Shown here: positions 52,654 through 61,048 of the stretch, piece by piece
How positions within the stretch are numbered: position 1 is the first letter of the stretch
Layout of the letters: each line of letters starts with the position of its first letter
NCBI RefSeq assembly: GCF_019145355.1
Contig: NZ_JAHSTY010000002.1
Location: 1,178,001 to 1,242,000, forward strand
DNA length: 64,000 bases
Reading direction: 5' to 3'
DNA from: Pseudomonas azadiae
GTDB taxonomy: Bacteria > Pseudomonadota > Gammaproteobacteria > Pseudomonadales > Pseudomonadaceae
Translations under genes and position numbers: made by a program
Notes under the pieces: model-generated
What the model saw: the letters and a program-made list of their open reading frames with translations, nothing else
Told to the model about the DNA's origin: nothing
Database searches by the model: none

Positions 52654-53130
52654 TCAAGCCGCCATTGGCTTGGCCGAAAGCGACTTCTTATACGCCGCTT
52701 TCATGGCTTCCATTTCGGCACCCAGCTCTTCGAGCTGCGCCTTGCCCAGCAACTTTTTAGCCTGTGGGAACATCTCGCTTTCCTCTTCTTCGATATGGTG
52801 CTCAAGCAGCTCCTTGACCACTTTGACGCGGCCCGAGAACTCGGTGGTGGACGGGTCGGTCTGCTTCAGGTCCGGCAGTACCAGCGAGTCCACGGTACGG
52901 TGCTCTTCCTTGGCTTCGTGGTACATGATGTCCTGTTCCTTGCCGCCGGCTTTGCGGAAAGCCGGGTAGAGGATTTCTTCTTCAAGCTTGGTGTGCAGCG
53001 TGATTTCCATCTCCAGCTTGGCCAGCAGCTCAGTACGTTTTTTAACCCCGCGTTCGGTGGACTCGCTCAATTGAGTCAACAGGGCCTTCACGCGTTCGTG
53101 GTCGGCGATGAGCAGGTCAATGGCATTCAT
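52654..53130 (-). CDS. Hemerythrin HHE-domain protein
   Basis: A 158-residue helical protein with the hemerythrin metal ligands in order: DLLIADHERVK, TLHTKLEEEILYP, YHEAKEEHRTVD and HHIEEEESEMFP. These bind a di-iron centre for O2 or NO, or serve in iron storage. The C-terminus is basic and mobile (MKAAYKKSLSAKP). I chose the ATG at 53130 because GAGG precedes it at 8 bases; a GTG three codons earlier is possible. Confidence 0.9.
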   Translation of the reverse strand: MNAIDLLIADHERVKALLTQLSESTERGVKKRTELLAKLEMEITLHTKLEEEILYPAFRKAGGKEQDIMYHEAKEEHRTVDSLVLPDLKQTDPSTTEFSGRVKVVKELLEHHIEEEESEMFPQAKKLLGKAQLEELGAEMEAMKAAYKKSLSAKPMAA

Positions 53131-53397
53131 GGGTGACACCTCACGGAAAACTCAGGGCGTGTCGAAATGCACGCCTCGTCCATGGGAGTAGTGCATCAGT
53201 TGTACCAACTCTGCTTATTTATAAATATTCAATAGATTCAAGTAGATAAGTAGATTTGTAAGCTGTGCTGGTCGTGCAGGTTGCATGGTTGGCCTTGGGG
53301 TACATTGCATTCCACAACGAAGCGGCGCCCGCTCGAATTTTAATGGAACCCTGACGGCAAATACTTGACCTAATGCATACGACCTAGGAGGTGAAGC

Positions 53398-53604
53398 ATG
53401 GAAATCCAATATATCTGGATTGGTTTGGCAGTGATTCTGTTGCTGGTGGAATTGTGGGCGATCAACGTTGTGTTGCGCAGCACCGGTGGCTGGGAGACCA
53501 AGGGGTTGTGGCTGATCATACTGATCTTCGTCCCATTGTTTGGCCTGATTGCCTGGGCGATGTTCGGCCCAAAACGTGAGATGCCGGAGCACCGCAGGAG
53601 CTGA
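53398..53604 (+). CDS. PLDc_N-domain small membrane protein
   Basis: A 68-residue membrane protein with two hydrophobic helices (about 5-27 and 35-57), starting EIQYIWIGLAVILLLVELWAI and ending in FGPKREMPEHRRS. This is the cardiolipin-synthase N-terminal (PLDc_N) fold as a stand-alone peptide. An excellent ribosome site (AGGAGG) lies 6 bases before the start. A terminator follows. Confidence 0.85.
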   Translation: MEIQYIWIGLAVILLLVELWAINVVLRSTGGWETKGLWLIILIFVPLFGLIAWAMFGPKREMPEHRRS

Positions 53605-53633
53605 GGCAAACACCGTTCGGGCAACCTGCACAG

Positions 53634-53664
53634 GGCTTCGCATCGCAAGATGCGGAGCCTTTTT
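53634..53664 (+). terminator. Terminator of the PLDc_N gene
   Basis: GGCTTCGCATC-gcaa-GATGCGGAGCC with one mismatch, followed by TTTTT. Confidence 0.85.
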
Positions 53665-53696
53665 CGTTGCGGTCGAGCTCAGCCGCATAACGCACA

Positions 53697-53725
53697 ACGC
53701 CCCGAATCATTCGGGGCGTTGTTTT
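53697..53725 (-). terminator. Terminator of the PfpI gene
   Basis: CGCCCCGAAT/ATTCGGGGCG hairpin with flanking A/T bases, 15 bases past the stop of the minus-strand gene at 53740. Confidence 0.7.
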
Positions 53726-53739
53726 GCATCCGCAGCGAC

Positions 53740-54300
53740 TCAGCCAGCCAGTGCCTTGGCAATCGCCTCGTTGAACGCCGGCAGATCGTCCGGGGTGCGC
53801 GAGGTGATCAACGTCCAGCCATTGGCCGTGCACAGCTTGACCTCGGCATCGACCCAACCGGCGGCGCCGGCGTTTTCCAGGTCAATGCGAACACTCTTGT
53901 AGGAGGTCAGCGTCTTGCCCTTGACCACGCCGGCATCGATCAGCGCCCACGGGCCATGGCAGATGGCAGCAATGGGCTTGCCGGCTTCGGCGAAGTCCTT
54001 GATCAGGCGCAGCGCCGCTGCATCCTGACGCAAGGTGTCGGCATTGACCGTCCCGCCTGGGATAACCAGGGCGTCAAAGTCCTTGCTGACCACATCCGAC
54101 AGTTGCACGTCGGACTCCACGGTCTGGTCCTTTTCGGTGTCGCCGACAAAGGTCTGGGTGGTCCCGCCTTTGCTGGAGCCATGGGTCACGGTGGCGCCAA
54201 AACCGCGTAGCGCTTCCAGAGGCTTGAGCAATTCATCGCGCTCGATGCCGGTGTTGGACGTGATGATCAGGATTTTCTTCCCGTTGAGTTGCGCACTCAT
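53740..54300 (-). CDS. DJ-1/PfpI family protein (class I glutamine amidotransferase-like)
   Basis: A 186-residue PfpI/YhbO-type protein. The nucleophile elbow is in AAICHGPWALIDAG (Cys then His), with VIPGGTVNADTLR and VDAEVKLCTANGWTLITSRTPDDLPAF typical of the family. Such proteins are stress-induced and have been linked to deglycation or repair. It is followed by a terminator and lies 30 bases downstream of the DUF4142 gene, in the same direction. Confidence 0.9.
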   Translation of the reverse strand: MSAQLNGKKILIITSNTGIERDELLKPLEALRGFGATVTHGSSKGGTTQTFVGDTEKDQTVESDVQLSDVVSKDFDALVIPGGTVNADTLRQDAAALRLIKDFAEAGKPIAAICHGPWALIDAGVVKGKTLTSYKSVRIDLENAGAAGWVDAEVKLCTANGWTLITSRTPDDLPAFNEAIAKALAG

Positions 54301-54330
54301 GTTCGGATGCCTCCTGTGCAGTGAATGAAA

Positions 54331-54834
54331 TTACTTGGCGTACTTGCTTTGCAGCTCCTTGGCTTTTTGCAGGTGCTGTTCCAGGGTCGGCAGCTTCTCG
54401 CTGGCGAAAGCCTTCAGTTCGGCGTTGTCCGACGAAGTGGACTCTTTCTTGAACAGTTCGACCGCCTGTTCATGGGCGTTGACCTGGTTGTTGGCGTAGG
54501 CCTTGTCGAACGATTCGTCGCGCATTTCGAGGATGGCTTTCTTGGCCTTGTCCATCAGGGCGGCGTCGTCCGGCACTTCCAGATCGTGTTTCTTGGCCAG
54601 CGCCATCAGCTCCTGGTTGGTTTTGGTGTGGTCATCAATCATGTGCTGGGCGAAACTTTTCACGTCAGCCGAGCCGCTCTTTTGCAGCGCGAGCTTGCCG
54701 GCTTCGATTTCGGTGATACCGCTTTGCGCAGCCCCGTCGACGAAGTCATTGGAGGTGGCCGCCATGGCGACGGAAATCGAACCGGCGACCAGTGCGAAAG
54801 TCAGGCCCATCTGTTTCATCAGCTTGGTAGTCAT
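54331..54834 (-). CDS. DUF4142 secreted protein
   Basis: A 167-residue protein with a signal peptide (cleavage after AMA, about residue 25). The mature part has the DUF4142 pattern of ferritin-like helices: NDFVDGAAQSGITEIEAGKLAL, FAQHMIDDHTKTNQELMALA, LEQHLQKAKEL. Periplasmic; probably stress-related. No metal ligands are obvious. The ribosome site AAGGAG precedes the start. Confidence 0.88.
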   Translation of the reverse strand: MTTKLMKQMGLTFALVAGSISVAMAATSNDFVDGAAQSGITEIEAGKLALQKSGSADVKSFAQHMIDDHTKTNQELMALAKKHDLEVPDDAALMDKAKKAILEMRDESFDKAYANNQVNAHEQAVELFKKESTSSDNAELKAFASEKLPTLEQHLQKAKELQSKYAK

Positions 54835-55029
54835 GGTGTATCTCCTTGTGGATGACGTGATGTCGTTACCTGAAAATTGAGCCGGGGCCTGCGCAAAAGG
54901 TTTAATTTTTTTTGGATTTTTTTCGCCAGTGGTGGGACGGGCAATTTACTTGAACTATCGAAATGCGTCGGGCTCTGCTGCATAACTGCCCCGGCTTTTT
55001 CGCGGGCTTTCATTGCCAGGAGATGCACC

Positions 55030-55254
55030 GTGACCGATCACAACCCCGCCGACAAAACCCCCGATCCCATCAGCTCCGAGCAGACGCAAACAGGCAGCGA
55101 ACGGCCTTCGAAGGGGCAGACCCTGGAGCACCCGAATCCTGATACCAAAACCGTCGACAAAGTGATCACGCCGACTTCGATCAAGGACACCGAGCGCCAG
55201 ACCGACGCTATCAATGAACAGGCCGCCAAGGCCGAGCGCAAATTGGACCGCTAG
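55030..55254 (+). CDS. Small hydrophilic hypothetical protein
   Basis: A 74-residue, almost wholly polar protein (VTDHNPADKTPDPISSEQTQ at the start, then KDTERQTDAINEQAAKAERKLDR), likely disordered. The GTG start at 55030 follows AGGAG at 7 bases. It is 2 bases upstream of the HhH gene, so they are cotranscribed. No family is recognised. Confidence 0.65.
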   Translation: MTDHNPADKTPDPISSEQTQTGSERPSKGQTLEHPNPDTKTVDKVITPTSIKDTERQTDAINEQAAKAERKLDR

Positions 55255-55256
55255 GC

Positions 55257-55688
55257 ATGGCCAAGGCTATTTCGGCGTCCGAGCTGGGCATAGAGCTTCA
55301 GCGCGAAGATGACGCCAGCCTGTTCAAGTGGTTTATCGCCAGTTTCCTGATGGGTAAGCGAATCCAGGCGCCGATTGCCGCGCAGGCCTACAAGGTGATC
55401 GTTGAAGAGCAGGGTTGCGACACCGCGCGCAAATTGCAGCACTGCACGTCGCGTGAGTTGGTGGCCATGCTCGGCCGCGCGCATTACGTGCGTTATGACG
55501 AGACCACGGCGCAACGCCTGCTCGACCTCAGCGCCAAGCTGAACGCCGAATACGCGGGCAGGATCACCCGGATCCGCAGCGCCAGCGATAGCCGTCAAGC
55601 CTTTGAAAAGCGCCTGGCGGAGTTTGACGGAGTCGGGCCCAAGACCATCGAGATTTTCATGCGCGATGCCGCCAAGGTGCTGTTTTGA
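55257..55688 (+). CDS. Helix-hairpin-helix DNA-binding protein
   Basis: A 143-residue protein with a C-terminal HhH motif (LAEFDGVGPKTIEIFMRDAAKV) and a helical N-terminal part (LFKWFIASFLMGKRIQAPIAAQAYKVI) as in EndoIII-like proteins, but without the Lys/Asp of an active glycosylase or the Fe-S cluster. Probably a DNA-binding or scaffold protein. Its stop overlaps the TTG start of the DUF72 gene. Confidence 0.75.
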   Translation: MAKAISASELGIELQREDDASLFKWFIASFLMGKRIQAPIAAQAYKVIVEEQGCDTARKLQHCTSRELVAMLGRAHYVRYDETTAQRLLDLSAKLNAEYAGRITRIRSASDSRQAFEKRLAEFDGVGPKTIEIFMRDAAKVLF

Positions 55689-56422
55689 CCGCACCGCTCT
55701 ACGTGGGGTGTGCCGGCTGGAGTCTGCCGCGTGAGGCCTGGCCAGCCTTTACCGGCGAGGGTACGCATTTGCAGCGCTACGCTTCACGCTTCAATGCGGT
55801 GGAAATTAACAGTTCGTTTTATCGCCCCCACTTGGCCAAGACCTATGAGCGCTGGGCGCAATCGGTGCCGGCGACATTTCGTTTTTCGGTCAAGGTGCCC
55901 AAGCGCATCACCCACGAATTGCGCTTGCAGCGCTGCGAAACGGCGCTGGATGAGTTTCTTGCCCAATGCGTGCAATTGGGCGCAAAGCTTGGCTGCCTGC
56001 TGGTGCAGTTACCGCCTTCGTTGCACTTCGAACCGGTGGTGGCCAGCGTTTTTTTCAGAGCGTTACGCCAGCGCTTTACCGGCGATGTGGTGCTCGAACC
56101 GCGTCATCCGAGCTGGTTGGCCGCTGAGGGCCTGCTGCAGGACTTGCAGATAGGCCGCGTGGCCGCCGACCCGCCGGTGATCGAGACGGGCGACGCGCCG
56201 GCCGGCTGGCAGGGCGTGCGGTATTGGCGCCTGCATGGAACGCCGCGTATTTACCACAGTGCTTATGGGCCGGAACGGGTGCAGGCCTTGTCGCGGCTGT
56301 TGACCCGGTCCGTGCAGGACGGCATTCCCACTTGGTGCATCTTCGATAACACCGCCAGCGGCCATGCCACGTCCGATGCCTTGTCCCTACTCGACCTCTA
56401 TGCGCAACACTTCCAGCCCTAA
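55685..56422 (+). CDS. DUF72 family protein (YecE-like)
   Basis: A 245-residue TIM-barrel-type DUF72 protein. YVGCAGWSLP, the VEINSSFYRPH strand-loop, FRFSVKVPKRITHELRL, LLVQLPPSLHFE and LEPRHPSW are the family's conserved barrel ends. It has a TTG start overlapping the previous stop (TTGA) with AAGG upstream. Function is unsettled; the fold resembles xylose isomerase-like hydrolases. The 3' end overlaps the convergent DeoR gene by 36 bases. Confidence 0.88.
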   Translation: MTAPLYVGCAGWSLPREAWPAFTGEGTHLQRYASRFNAVEINSSFYRPHLAKTYERWAQSVPATFRFSVKVPKRITHELRLQRCETALDEFLAQCVQLGAKLGCLLVQLPPSLHFEPVVASVFFRALRQRFTGDVVLEPRHPSWLAAEGLLQDLQIGRVAADPPVIETGDAPAGWQGVRYWRLHGTPRIYHSAYGPERVQALSRLLTRSVQDGIPTWCIFDNTASGHATSDALSLLDLYAQHFQP

Positions 56423-57172
56423 CTGCTCATAAGCTTGCACGCTTGGCACATGCCACTCGGTAATCAACGTGTGGATGCGGCTGCACGGTGCCACCACGAA
56501 GGGCTCCACCGCGCCGAGCTTGTCTGCCAGGGTCACCGCCACCACGTGGGAGGCGCTGTCGAGCAACGCCTGTTTGACCGCCACTTCGTCAAAATGCAGC
56601 GAACTGATGCCCACTTGCGGGTGCAGGGCGCAGACCCCGGTAAACAGCAGGTCGGCCTTGATGCTCTGGATCAGGCGCACGGTTTCGTGGCCGCTGGTGG
56701 ACAGGGTCGCCGGGTTGAGCTGGCCGCCGGTCAGGATCACTTTTACGTCGGAGTGGTCGGCCAGTGCGATGGCGATCATCGGCGACGTCGTGACCACGGT
56801 CAGGCGGATCGAGCGGGGCAGCGACTGGGCGATCTGTAAGGTAGTGGACCCCGAATCGAACATCACAATCTGGCCATCTTCCACGCGCTCGGCCGCCAGC
56901 CGGGCAAGGCGGCGCTTGGCTTCGTTGGTTTCGCCGACACGGGTGAAGAAGTCTTTGCCGGTGTCCTTGGGCCGCGGCAGGGCGCCGCCGTGTACACGCT
57001 GCAACAGCCCGGCGGCGGCGAGTTCGCCGAGGTCGCGGCGGATGGTGTCCGCGGACACGGCAAAGTGTTCCACCAAGTGCGCGGCGTTGACTTTGCCGTC
57101 GCGTTCCAACAGCAACAGGATCTTTTGCTTGCGCAAGGAAGGCAAGTCGATGGCTTGATGGGTGCTTTGCAT
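56387..57172 (-). CDS. DeoR/GlpR-family regulator
   Basis: A 261-residue DeoR regulator. The helix-turn-helix is LPSLRKQKILLLLERDGKVNAAHLVEHFAVSADTIRRDLGELAAAG (about 10-55). The sugar-phosphate-isomerase-like effector domain has VMFDSGSTTLQIA, VVTTSPMIAIALA and HFDEVAVKQALLD. It is divergent from the alpha-hydroxy-acid dehydrogenase and probably controls it. The effector is likely a phosphorylated metabolite. Confidence 0.9.
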   Translation of the reverse strand: MQSTHQAIDLPSLRKQKILLLLERDGKVNAAHLVEHFAVSADTIRRDLGELAAAGLLQRVHGGALPRPKDTGKDFFTRVGETNEAKRRLARLAAERVEDGQIVMFDSGSTTLQIAQSLPRSIRLTVVTTSPMIAIALADHSDVKVILTGGQLNPATLSTSGHETVRLIQSIKADLLFTGVCALHPQVGISSLHFDEVAVKQALLDSASHVVAVTLADKLGAVEPFVVAPCSRIHTLITEWHVPSVQAYEQLGLEVLRIEVE

Positions 57173-57234
57173 GGTTATGCATCTTTTTGCGGGTTTATGC
57201 GAGGTTAGCCGCGGCGCGTTATAAACACAATAAC

Positions 57235-57248
57235 TGGTTGCGCAGCCA
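57235..57248. promoter_or_regulatory. Near-palindrome, candidate DeoR operator
   Basis: TGGTTGCGCAGCCA is an inverted repeat with one mismatched pair, in the 121-base gap between the regulator and the dehydrogenase. Confidence 0.3.
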
Positions 57249-57293
57249 ACAGGCGGCTACTCTCAGCGTTCAGTTCAGGGAGAGGAGAGCTCG

Positions 57294-58469
57294 ATGTCGT
57301 TGATGACCACCATCGAAGATTTACGCAGGCTGGCGCAAAAACGTGTCCCACGGATGTTCTACGACTACGCCGATTCCGGCTCCTGGACTGAAAGCACCTA
57401 CCGCGCCAATGAAAGCGATTTTGCCAGCATCAAATTCCGCCAGCGGGTGGCGCGCAATATCGATGAACGATCGATCCGCGCCACGATGATCGGCCAGGAC
57501 ATGGCCATGCCGGTGGCCCTGGCGCCGACCGGGTTGGCCGGCATGCAGCACGCCGACGGCGAGATCCTCACCGCCCGCGCCGCTGCCGCGTTTGGCCTGC
57601 GTTACACCTTGTCGACCATGAGCATCTGCTCCCTGGAAGACATCGCCGAGCACGTCGGCAAGCCCTTCTGGTTTCAGCTGTATGTGATGCGCGACCGCGC
57701 GTTTATCGAGCAGTTGATCGAGCGCGCCAAGGCTGCCGGTGTGGATGCGCTGGTGCTGACCCTCGACCTGCAGATCCTCGGGCAACGCCACAAAGACCTG
57801 ATCAACGGCCTGTCGGCACCGCCCAAACTGACTTTGCCGAATATCCTTAACATGGCCACCAAGCCACGCTGGGTGATGGGCATGCTCGGCACCCGGCGCC
57901 GTGGCTTCGGCAATATCGTCGGGCATGTCAAAGGGGTGGCCGACATGAGTTCACTGTCTTCCTGGACCGCCCAGCAGTTCGACCCGCGCTTGAGTTGGGA
58001 CGATGTGGAGTGGATCAAGAAGTGCTGGGGCGGCAAGTTGATCATCAAGGGCATCCTTGATGTGGAAGATGCGCACCTGGCCGCCAATTCCGGCGCCGAC
58101 GCATTGGTGGTCAGCAACCACGGTGGGCGCCAACTGGATGGCGCGCCGTCGAGCATCAGCCAACTGCCGGCGATTGTGGATGCGGTGGGCGAGCGCATTG
58201 AGGTGTGGCTTGATGGTGGCATTCGTTCCGGCCAGGACGTGCTCAAGGCGATGGCCCTGGGTGCCAAAGGCACCATGATCGGCCGCGCGCACCTGTATGG
58301 CTTGGGTGCGATGGGCGAGGCAGGCGTGACCAAGGCACTTGACATCATCGCCCGTGAGTTGGAAGTGTCGATGGCGCTGTGTGGGTATAACGATATACGC
58401 GATGTGAATCGCGAGATTTTGTTGCCGGGTACCTTTCCCGAAACGGTTTACCGAGCAAAAAAATCGTAA
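57294..58469 (+). CDS. FMN-dependent alpha-hydroxy-acid dehydrogenase (LldD-like)
   Basis: A 391-residue TIM-barrel flavoenzyme. PRMFYDYADSGSWTE and VALAPTGLAGMQHADGE at the start, TLSTMSICSLEDIA, the catalytic Lys in LIIKGILDVEDA, and HGGRQLDGAPSS with the catalytic His and Arg are present. It oxidises L-lactate or a similar 2-hydroxy acid to the keto acid. The usual lldP permease is not adjacent, so another substrate is possible. It lies divergent to a DeoR regulator. Confidence 0.9.
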   Translation: MSLMTTIEDLRRLAQKRVPRMFYDYADSGSWTESTYRANESDFASIKFRQRVARNIDERSIRATMIGQDMAMPVALAPTGLAGMQHADGEILTARAAAAFGLRYTLSTMSICSLEDIAEHVGKPFWFQLYVMRDRAFIEQLIERAKAAGVDALVLTLDLQILGQRHKDLINGLSAPPKLTLPNILNMATKPRWVMGMLGTRRRGFGNIVGHVKGVADMSSLSSWTAQQFDPRLSWDDVEWIKKCWGGKLIIKGILDVEDAHLAANSGADALVVSNHGGRQLDGAPSSISQLPAIVDAVGERIEVWLDGGIRSGQDVLKAMALGAKGTMIGRAHLYGLGAMGEAGVTKALDIIARELEVSMALCGYNDIRDVNREILLPGTFPETVYRAKKS

Positions 58470-58482
58470 AAATATAAAAAGA

Positions 58483-58519
58483 GTTGTCCACGGAAACCGT
58501 GGGTATCTCTGTGGATAAC
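58483..58519. other. Inverted pair of DnaA-box-like sequences
   Basis: GTTGTCCAC (58483-58491) and GTGGATAAC (58511-58519) form an inverted pair just after the dehydrogenase gene; the second contains TGTGGATAA, the complement of the DnaA box. A CCACGG/CCGTGG hairpin lies between. It could equally be part of a terminator-like structure. Confidence 0.25.
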
Positions 58520-58646
58520 TTTGCGAAGCCCCGGCAGGGTTGGCGATTTGAGCCGAGATCATTATTTGATCAACTTCTGTTTTGGCCCAGCATGGGCTGG
58601 GTTTGCGCTTGACAGGCCAGCGCGAACCCAGTGCCGAAAAGCATTT

Positions 58647-59573
58647 TTACGAGTCGCCGCTACGGCCTGTGGAGTGCGTCACAACCCGGGGCGGCATCTT
58701 CACTTGCATCAGCTTGTCCAGCGCCTGGCCATAACTGCGACCGGCCAGACTCATGCTGTTGTTATGGCTGGCACCCGGCACCAATAAAAGCCGTTTGGGT
58801 TCCCGGGCGGCCTCAAACAGTTGCTGGCTGAAACGCGGCGGCACATAGCGGTCGTCCAGCCCGTGGACCACCAGTAGTGGCATATGGATGTCGGCAATCT
58901 TGTCGATCGAATCGAACTTTTGCGACAGCAGCCAGCGCACCGGCAACGAGGTGTTCGCCACCGCCGTGGCCACATCCGCCAGCGAAGTAAAGGTCGATTC
59001 GATCACCAGCCCGCGCACCGGCAGCGGCGTTTGCCTGCCCAGCTCGGCAGCCAGGTCGATGGCCACCGCGCCGCCCAGGGAATGCCCGTAGATCAGGCGT
59101 TTGCCGGGGTCAGGTTGCAGCACCTGAAACCGCTCCCAGGCGATGCGCGCGTCTTCGTATACGGTGGTTTCCGACGGCAGCTCGCCGTGGCTATCGCCGA
59201 AGCCGCGATAGTCGAAGGCCAGAACCGAGTAGCCCAGGGCATGCAATTGCTCGATGCGAAACAACTGCCCGGTCAGGTTCCAGCGTACGCCGTGCAGGTA
59301 GAGGATGGCGGGTGCGTCCTTGTTGTCCGCCGGGTACCACCATCCATGAATCGTCTGCCCTGACTTGAAACTGGCCGGTTTCAGTTCAAATTCCTGCACG
59401 GCCTTGGGCAAGCCGCTGTACCAGCTGGCGGTGCCCGGTTCGATGCGAAACACCAGTTCACGCTCCTTGTGTTGCAGCACGGCGCACCCCACCGGCAGGC
59501 CGACGATCAACAAGGCCATGCACACCAGGGGAAACCAGCGCAGGCTCAGGCGCGAGAGAAAACGAGAGGGCAT
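58647..59573 (-). CDS. Membrane-anchored alpha/beta hydrolase (ABHD13-like)
   Basis: A 308-residue protein with an N-terminal membrane anchor (about 12-30, ending GLPVGC, which may be a lipobox). The hydrolase domain has YLHGVRWN (oxyanion loop), the nucleophile in YGHSLGGA, the acid in VVHGLDDRYVP and the His in PGASHNNSM. Such ABHD12/13-like enzymes face the periplasm and act on acyl or peptide-like substrates. Substrate unknown. Confidence 0.85.
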   Translation of the reverse strand: MPSRFLSRLSLRWFPLVCMALLIVGLPVGCAVLQHKERELVFRIEPGTASWYSGLPKAVQEFELKPASFKSGQTIHGWWYPADNKDAPAILYLHGVRWNLTGQLFRIEQLHALGYSVLAFDYRGFGDSHGELPSETTVYEDARIAWERFQVLQPDPGKRLIYGHSLGGAVAIDLAAELGRQTPLPVRGLVIESTFTSLADVATAVANTSLPVRWLLSQKFDSIDKIADIHMPLLVVHGLDDRYVPPRFSQQLFEAAREPKRLLLVPGASHNNSMSLAGRSYGQALDKLMQVKMPPRVVTHSTGRSGDS

Positions 59574-59755
59574 GAAGGTTCCAGGGAAAAGGTGAAGCAG
59601 GGGTTTTACCAGATGGCCGCCACGGGCAGGAATTAATACGACAGCCGTAAACGGGGATTGCTTGCAAAGTGTTACAGCTTCGCAATCGAGCCGTCACCTT
59701 GACGCTGACGCCGCCACCGCGACATGCTCTGGCTCCTTTGAGCCAAGGACTGATC

Positions 59756-60343
59756 ATGGACAACAGCTCCGTTCGCATTACCGCCGAAGAAACCCTCTCG
59801 GAAAACTGGTACCTGCTGAAAAAATACAGCTTCGACCTGCGCCGCCGCGACGGCAGTTGGCAAGCCCAGACCCGCGAGGTGTACGACCGCGGCAACGGCG
59901 CGACCATCCTGCTGTACAACCGCGCACAGCGCACGGTGTTGTTGATTCGCCAGTTCCGCATGCCCACCTTCGTCAATGACTACCACGGGTACCTGATCGA
60001 AGCCGCAGCCGGGTTGCTCGACAATGCCAGCCCCGAGGAACGCATCCGCCTGGAAGCGGAAGAGGAAACCGGCTACCGCGTGGGGCATGTGGAGAAGGTC
60101 TATGCGGCGTTCATGAGCCCAGGCTCGGTGACGGAGCGGATTCACTTTTTCATCGGTGAATACCAGCCTGGGGATCGGGTTGGAACCGGTGGCGGGCTGG
60201 CGGAAGAGGGGGAAGATATCGAGGTGCTGGAGCTGGGTTTCGAGCAGGCGTTGGGGATGGTGCAGGGCGGTGAGATTGTGGATGGAAAGACCATCATGCT
60301 GCTGCAGCATTTGGAGTTGCGGATGCTTAAAGAGGGATGGTGA
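59756..60343 (+). CDS. nudK: GDP-mannose pyrophosphatase NudK
   Basis: A 195-residue Nudix hydrolase. The Nudix region reads GLLDNASPEERIRLEAEEE followed by TGY, with the shortened spacing and the missing Arg typical of NudK, and YAAFMSPGSVTERIHFFIGEY is the following family stretch. It cleaves GDP-mannose to GMP and mannose 1-phosphate. The start at 59756 follows AAGGA. The gene stands alone, and the downstream gap holds a palindromic repeat. Confidence 0.88.
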   Translation: MDNSSVRITAEETLSENWYLLKKYSFDLRRRDGSWQAQTREVYDRGNGATILLYNRAQRTVLLIRQFRMPTFVNDYHGYLIEAAAGLLDNASPEERIRLEAEEETGYRVGHVEKVYAAFMSPGSVTERIHFFIGEYQPGDRVGTGGGLAEEGEDIEVLELGFEQALGMVQGGEIVDGKTIMLLQHLELRMLKEGW

Positions 60344-60377
60344 GCCCGCATTCTCCCGGGCAAACCTGCGTTGCCAT

Positions 60378-60503
60378 TGATCGTTCCCACGCATTGATCG
60401 TTCCCATGCTCCGCGTGGGAATGCCGCCTGGGACGCTCCGCGTCCCGCCGCGTGACGCAGAGCGTCACGGGATGCGTTACCACGCGGAGCGTGGGAACGA
60501 TCA
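60378..60503. repeat. Palindromic repeat (GATCGTTCCCACGCTCCGCGTGGGAA type)
   Basis: Nested inverted repeats: TGATCGTTCCCAC against GTGGGAACGATCA at the ends, and GACGCTCCGCGTC and GTGACGCAGAGCGTCAC inside. A second copy is at 61608-61716. The last three bases serve as the stop codon of the gene at 60501. Confidence 0.85.
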
Positions 60504-60911
60504 AATAGACCCTGAACCATATCTCTGTTCCTGGAATGATTCGGCCCAGCGCAGACAGAAGTCATGTTGCTCCTGTATGTCGTTGGTCAGATCACATTCT
60601 TCATAGGCAAAGATATGGACAAGTTCACCGTCTGGCTGTCCCATCGTCAGCTCATACGCAACAAGGCCATTTGACATATGGGAAGACATGCCGGATGTAT
60701 GCACATTGATCCTGGCGCCCTTGCACAAGAATTGGATGTCTTTCAAATCGGCTCTCATCAGGCCGAAGCTGTCGTACAGGTCGAGTGCGGTATAGGTTTT
60801 ACGCAGCCCGTTGTTCAGCAGTAAGTTAAGGGTTGGCTTGCCCCCTTCGTATTCGACCACTGCGTTTTCACGGATACCGTTTTTGATGAGGGTGATCTCA
60901 CGTGATTTCAT
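60501..60911 (-). CDS. Immunity-like hypothetical protein
   Basis: A 136-residue soluble acidic protein that I do not recognise. It starts MKSREITLIKNGIRENAVVEY and ends in QEQHDFCLRWAESFQEQRYG. The position, downstream of an Rhs toxin gene and beside a CdiI-like gene, and the ribosome site AGGA, suggest an immunity protein kept after loss of its toxin. The final part of the gene overlaps the end of a palindromic repeat, which supplies its stop codon. Confidence 0.55.
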   Translation of the reverse strand: MKSREITLIKNGIRENAVVEYEGGKPTLNLLLNNGLRKTYTALDLYDSFGLMRADLKDIQFLCKGARINVHTSGMSSHMSNGLVAYELTMGQPDGELVHIFAYEECDLTNDIQEQHDFCLRWAESFQEQRYGSGSI

Positions 60912-61048
60912 GGGTATGTCCTATTAGGATTCAATATCGTGTACCCCTTGAAGGTGCCATCTCAGTTGTTCGGATTTGGACCGCTGTGCGGCCCAACGCG
61001 AGCAAGCTCGCTCGCCAGAGGAGTAGGTGTCGCTTCCTTGGGCGTCGT

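Noticed and set aside
53215..53697. Minus-strand 160-codon frame opposite the PLDc_N gene
   Set aside because: It overlaps a gene with a strong ribosome site and terminator, and it has Cys/Arg-rich composition without family match.
58483..58519. A replication origin or DnaA cluster at the paired TTATCCAC-like sites
   Set aside because: Only two imperfect boxes, no AT-rich unwinding region and no dnaA/dnaN neighbours.
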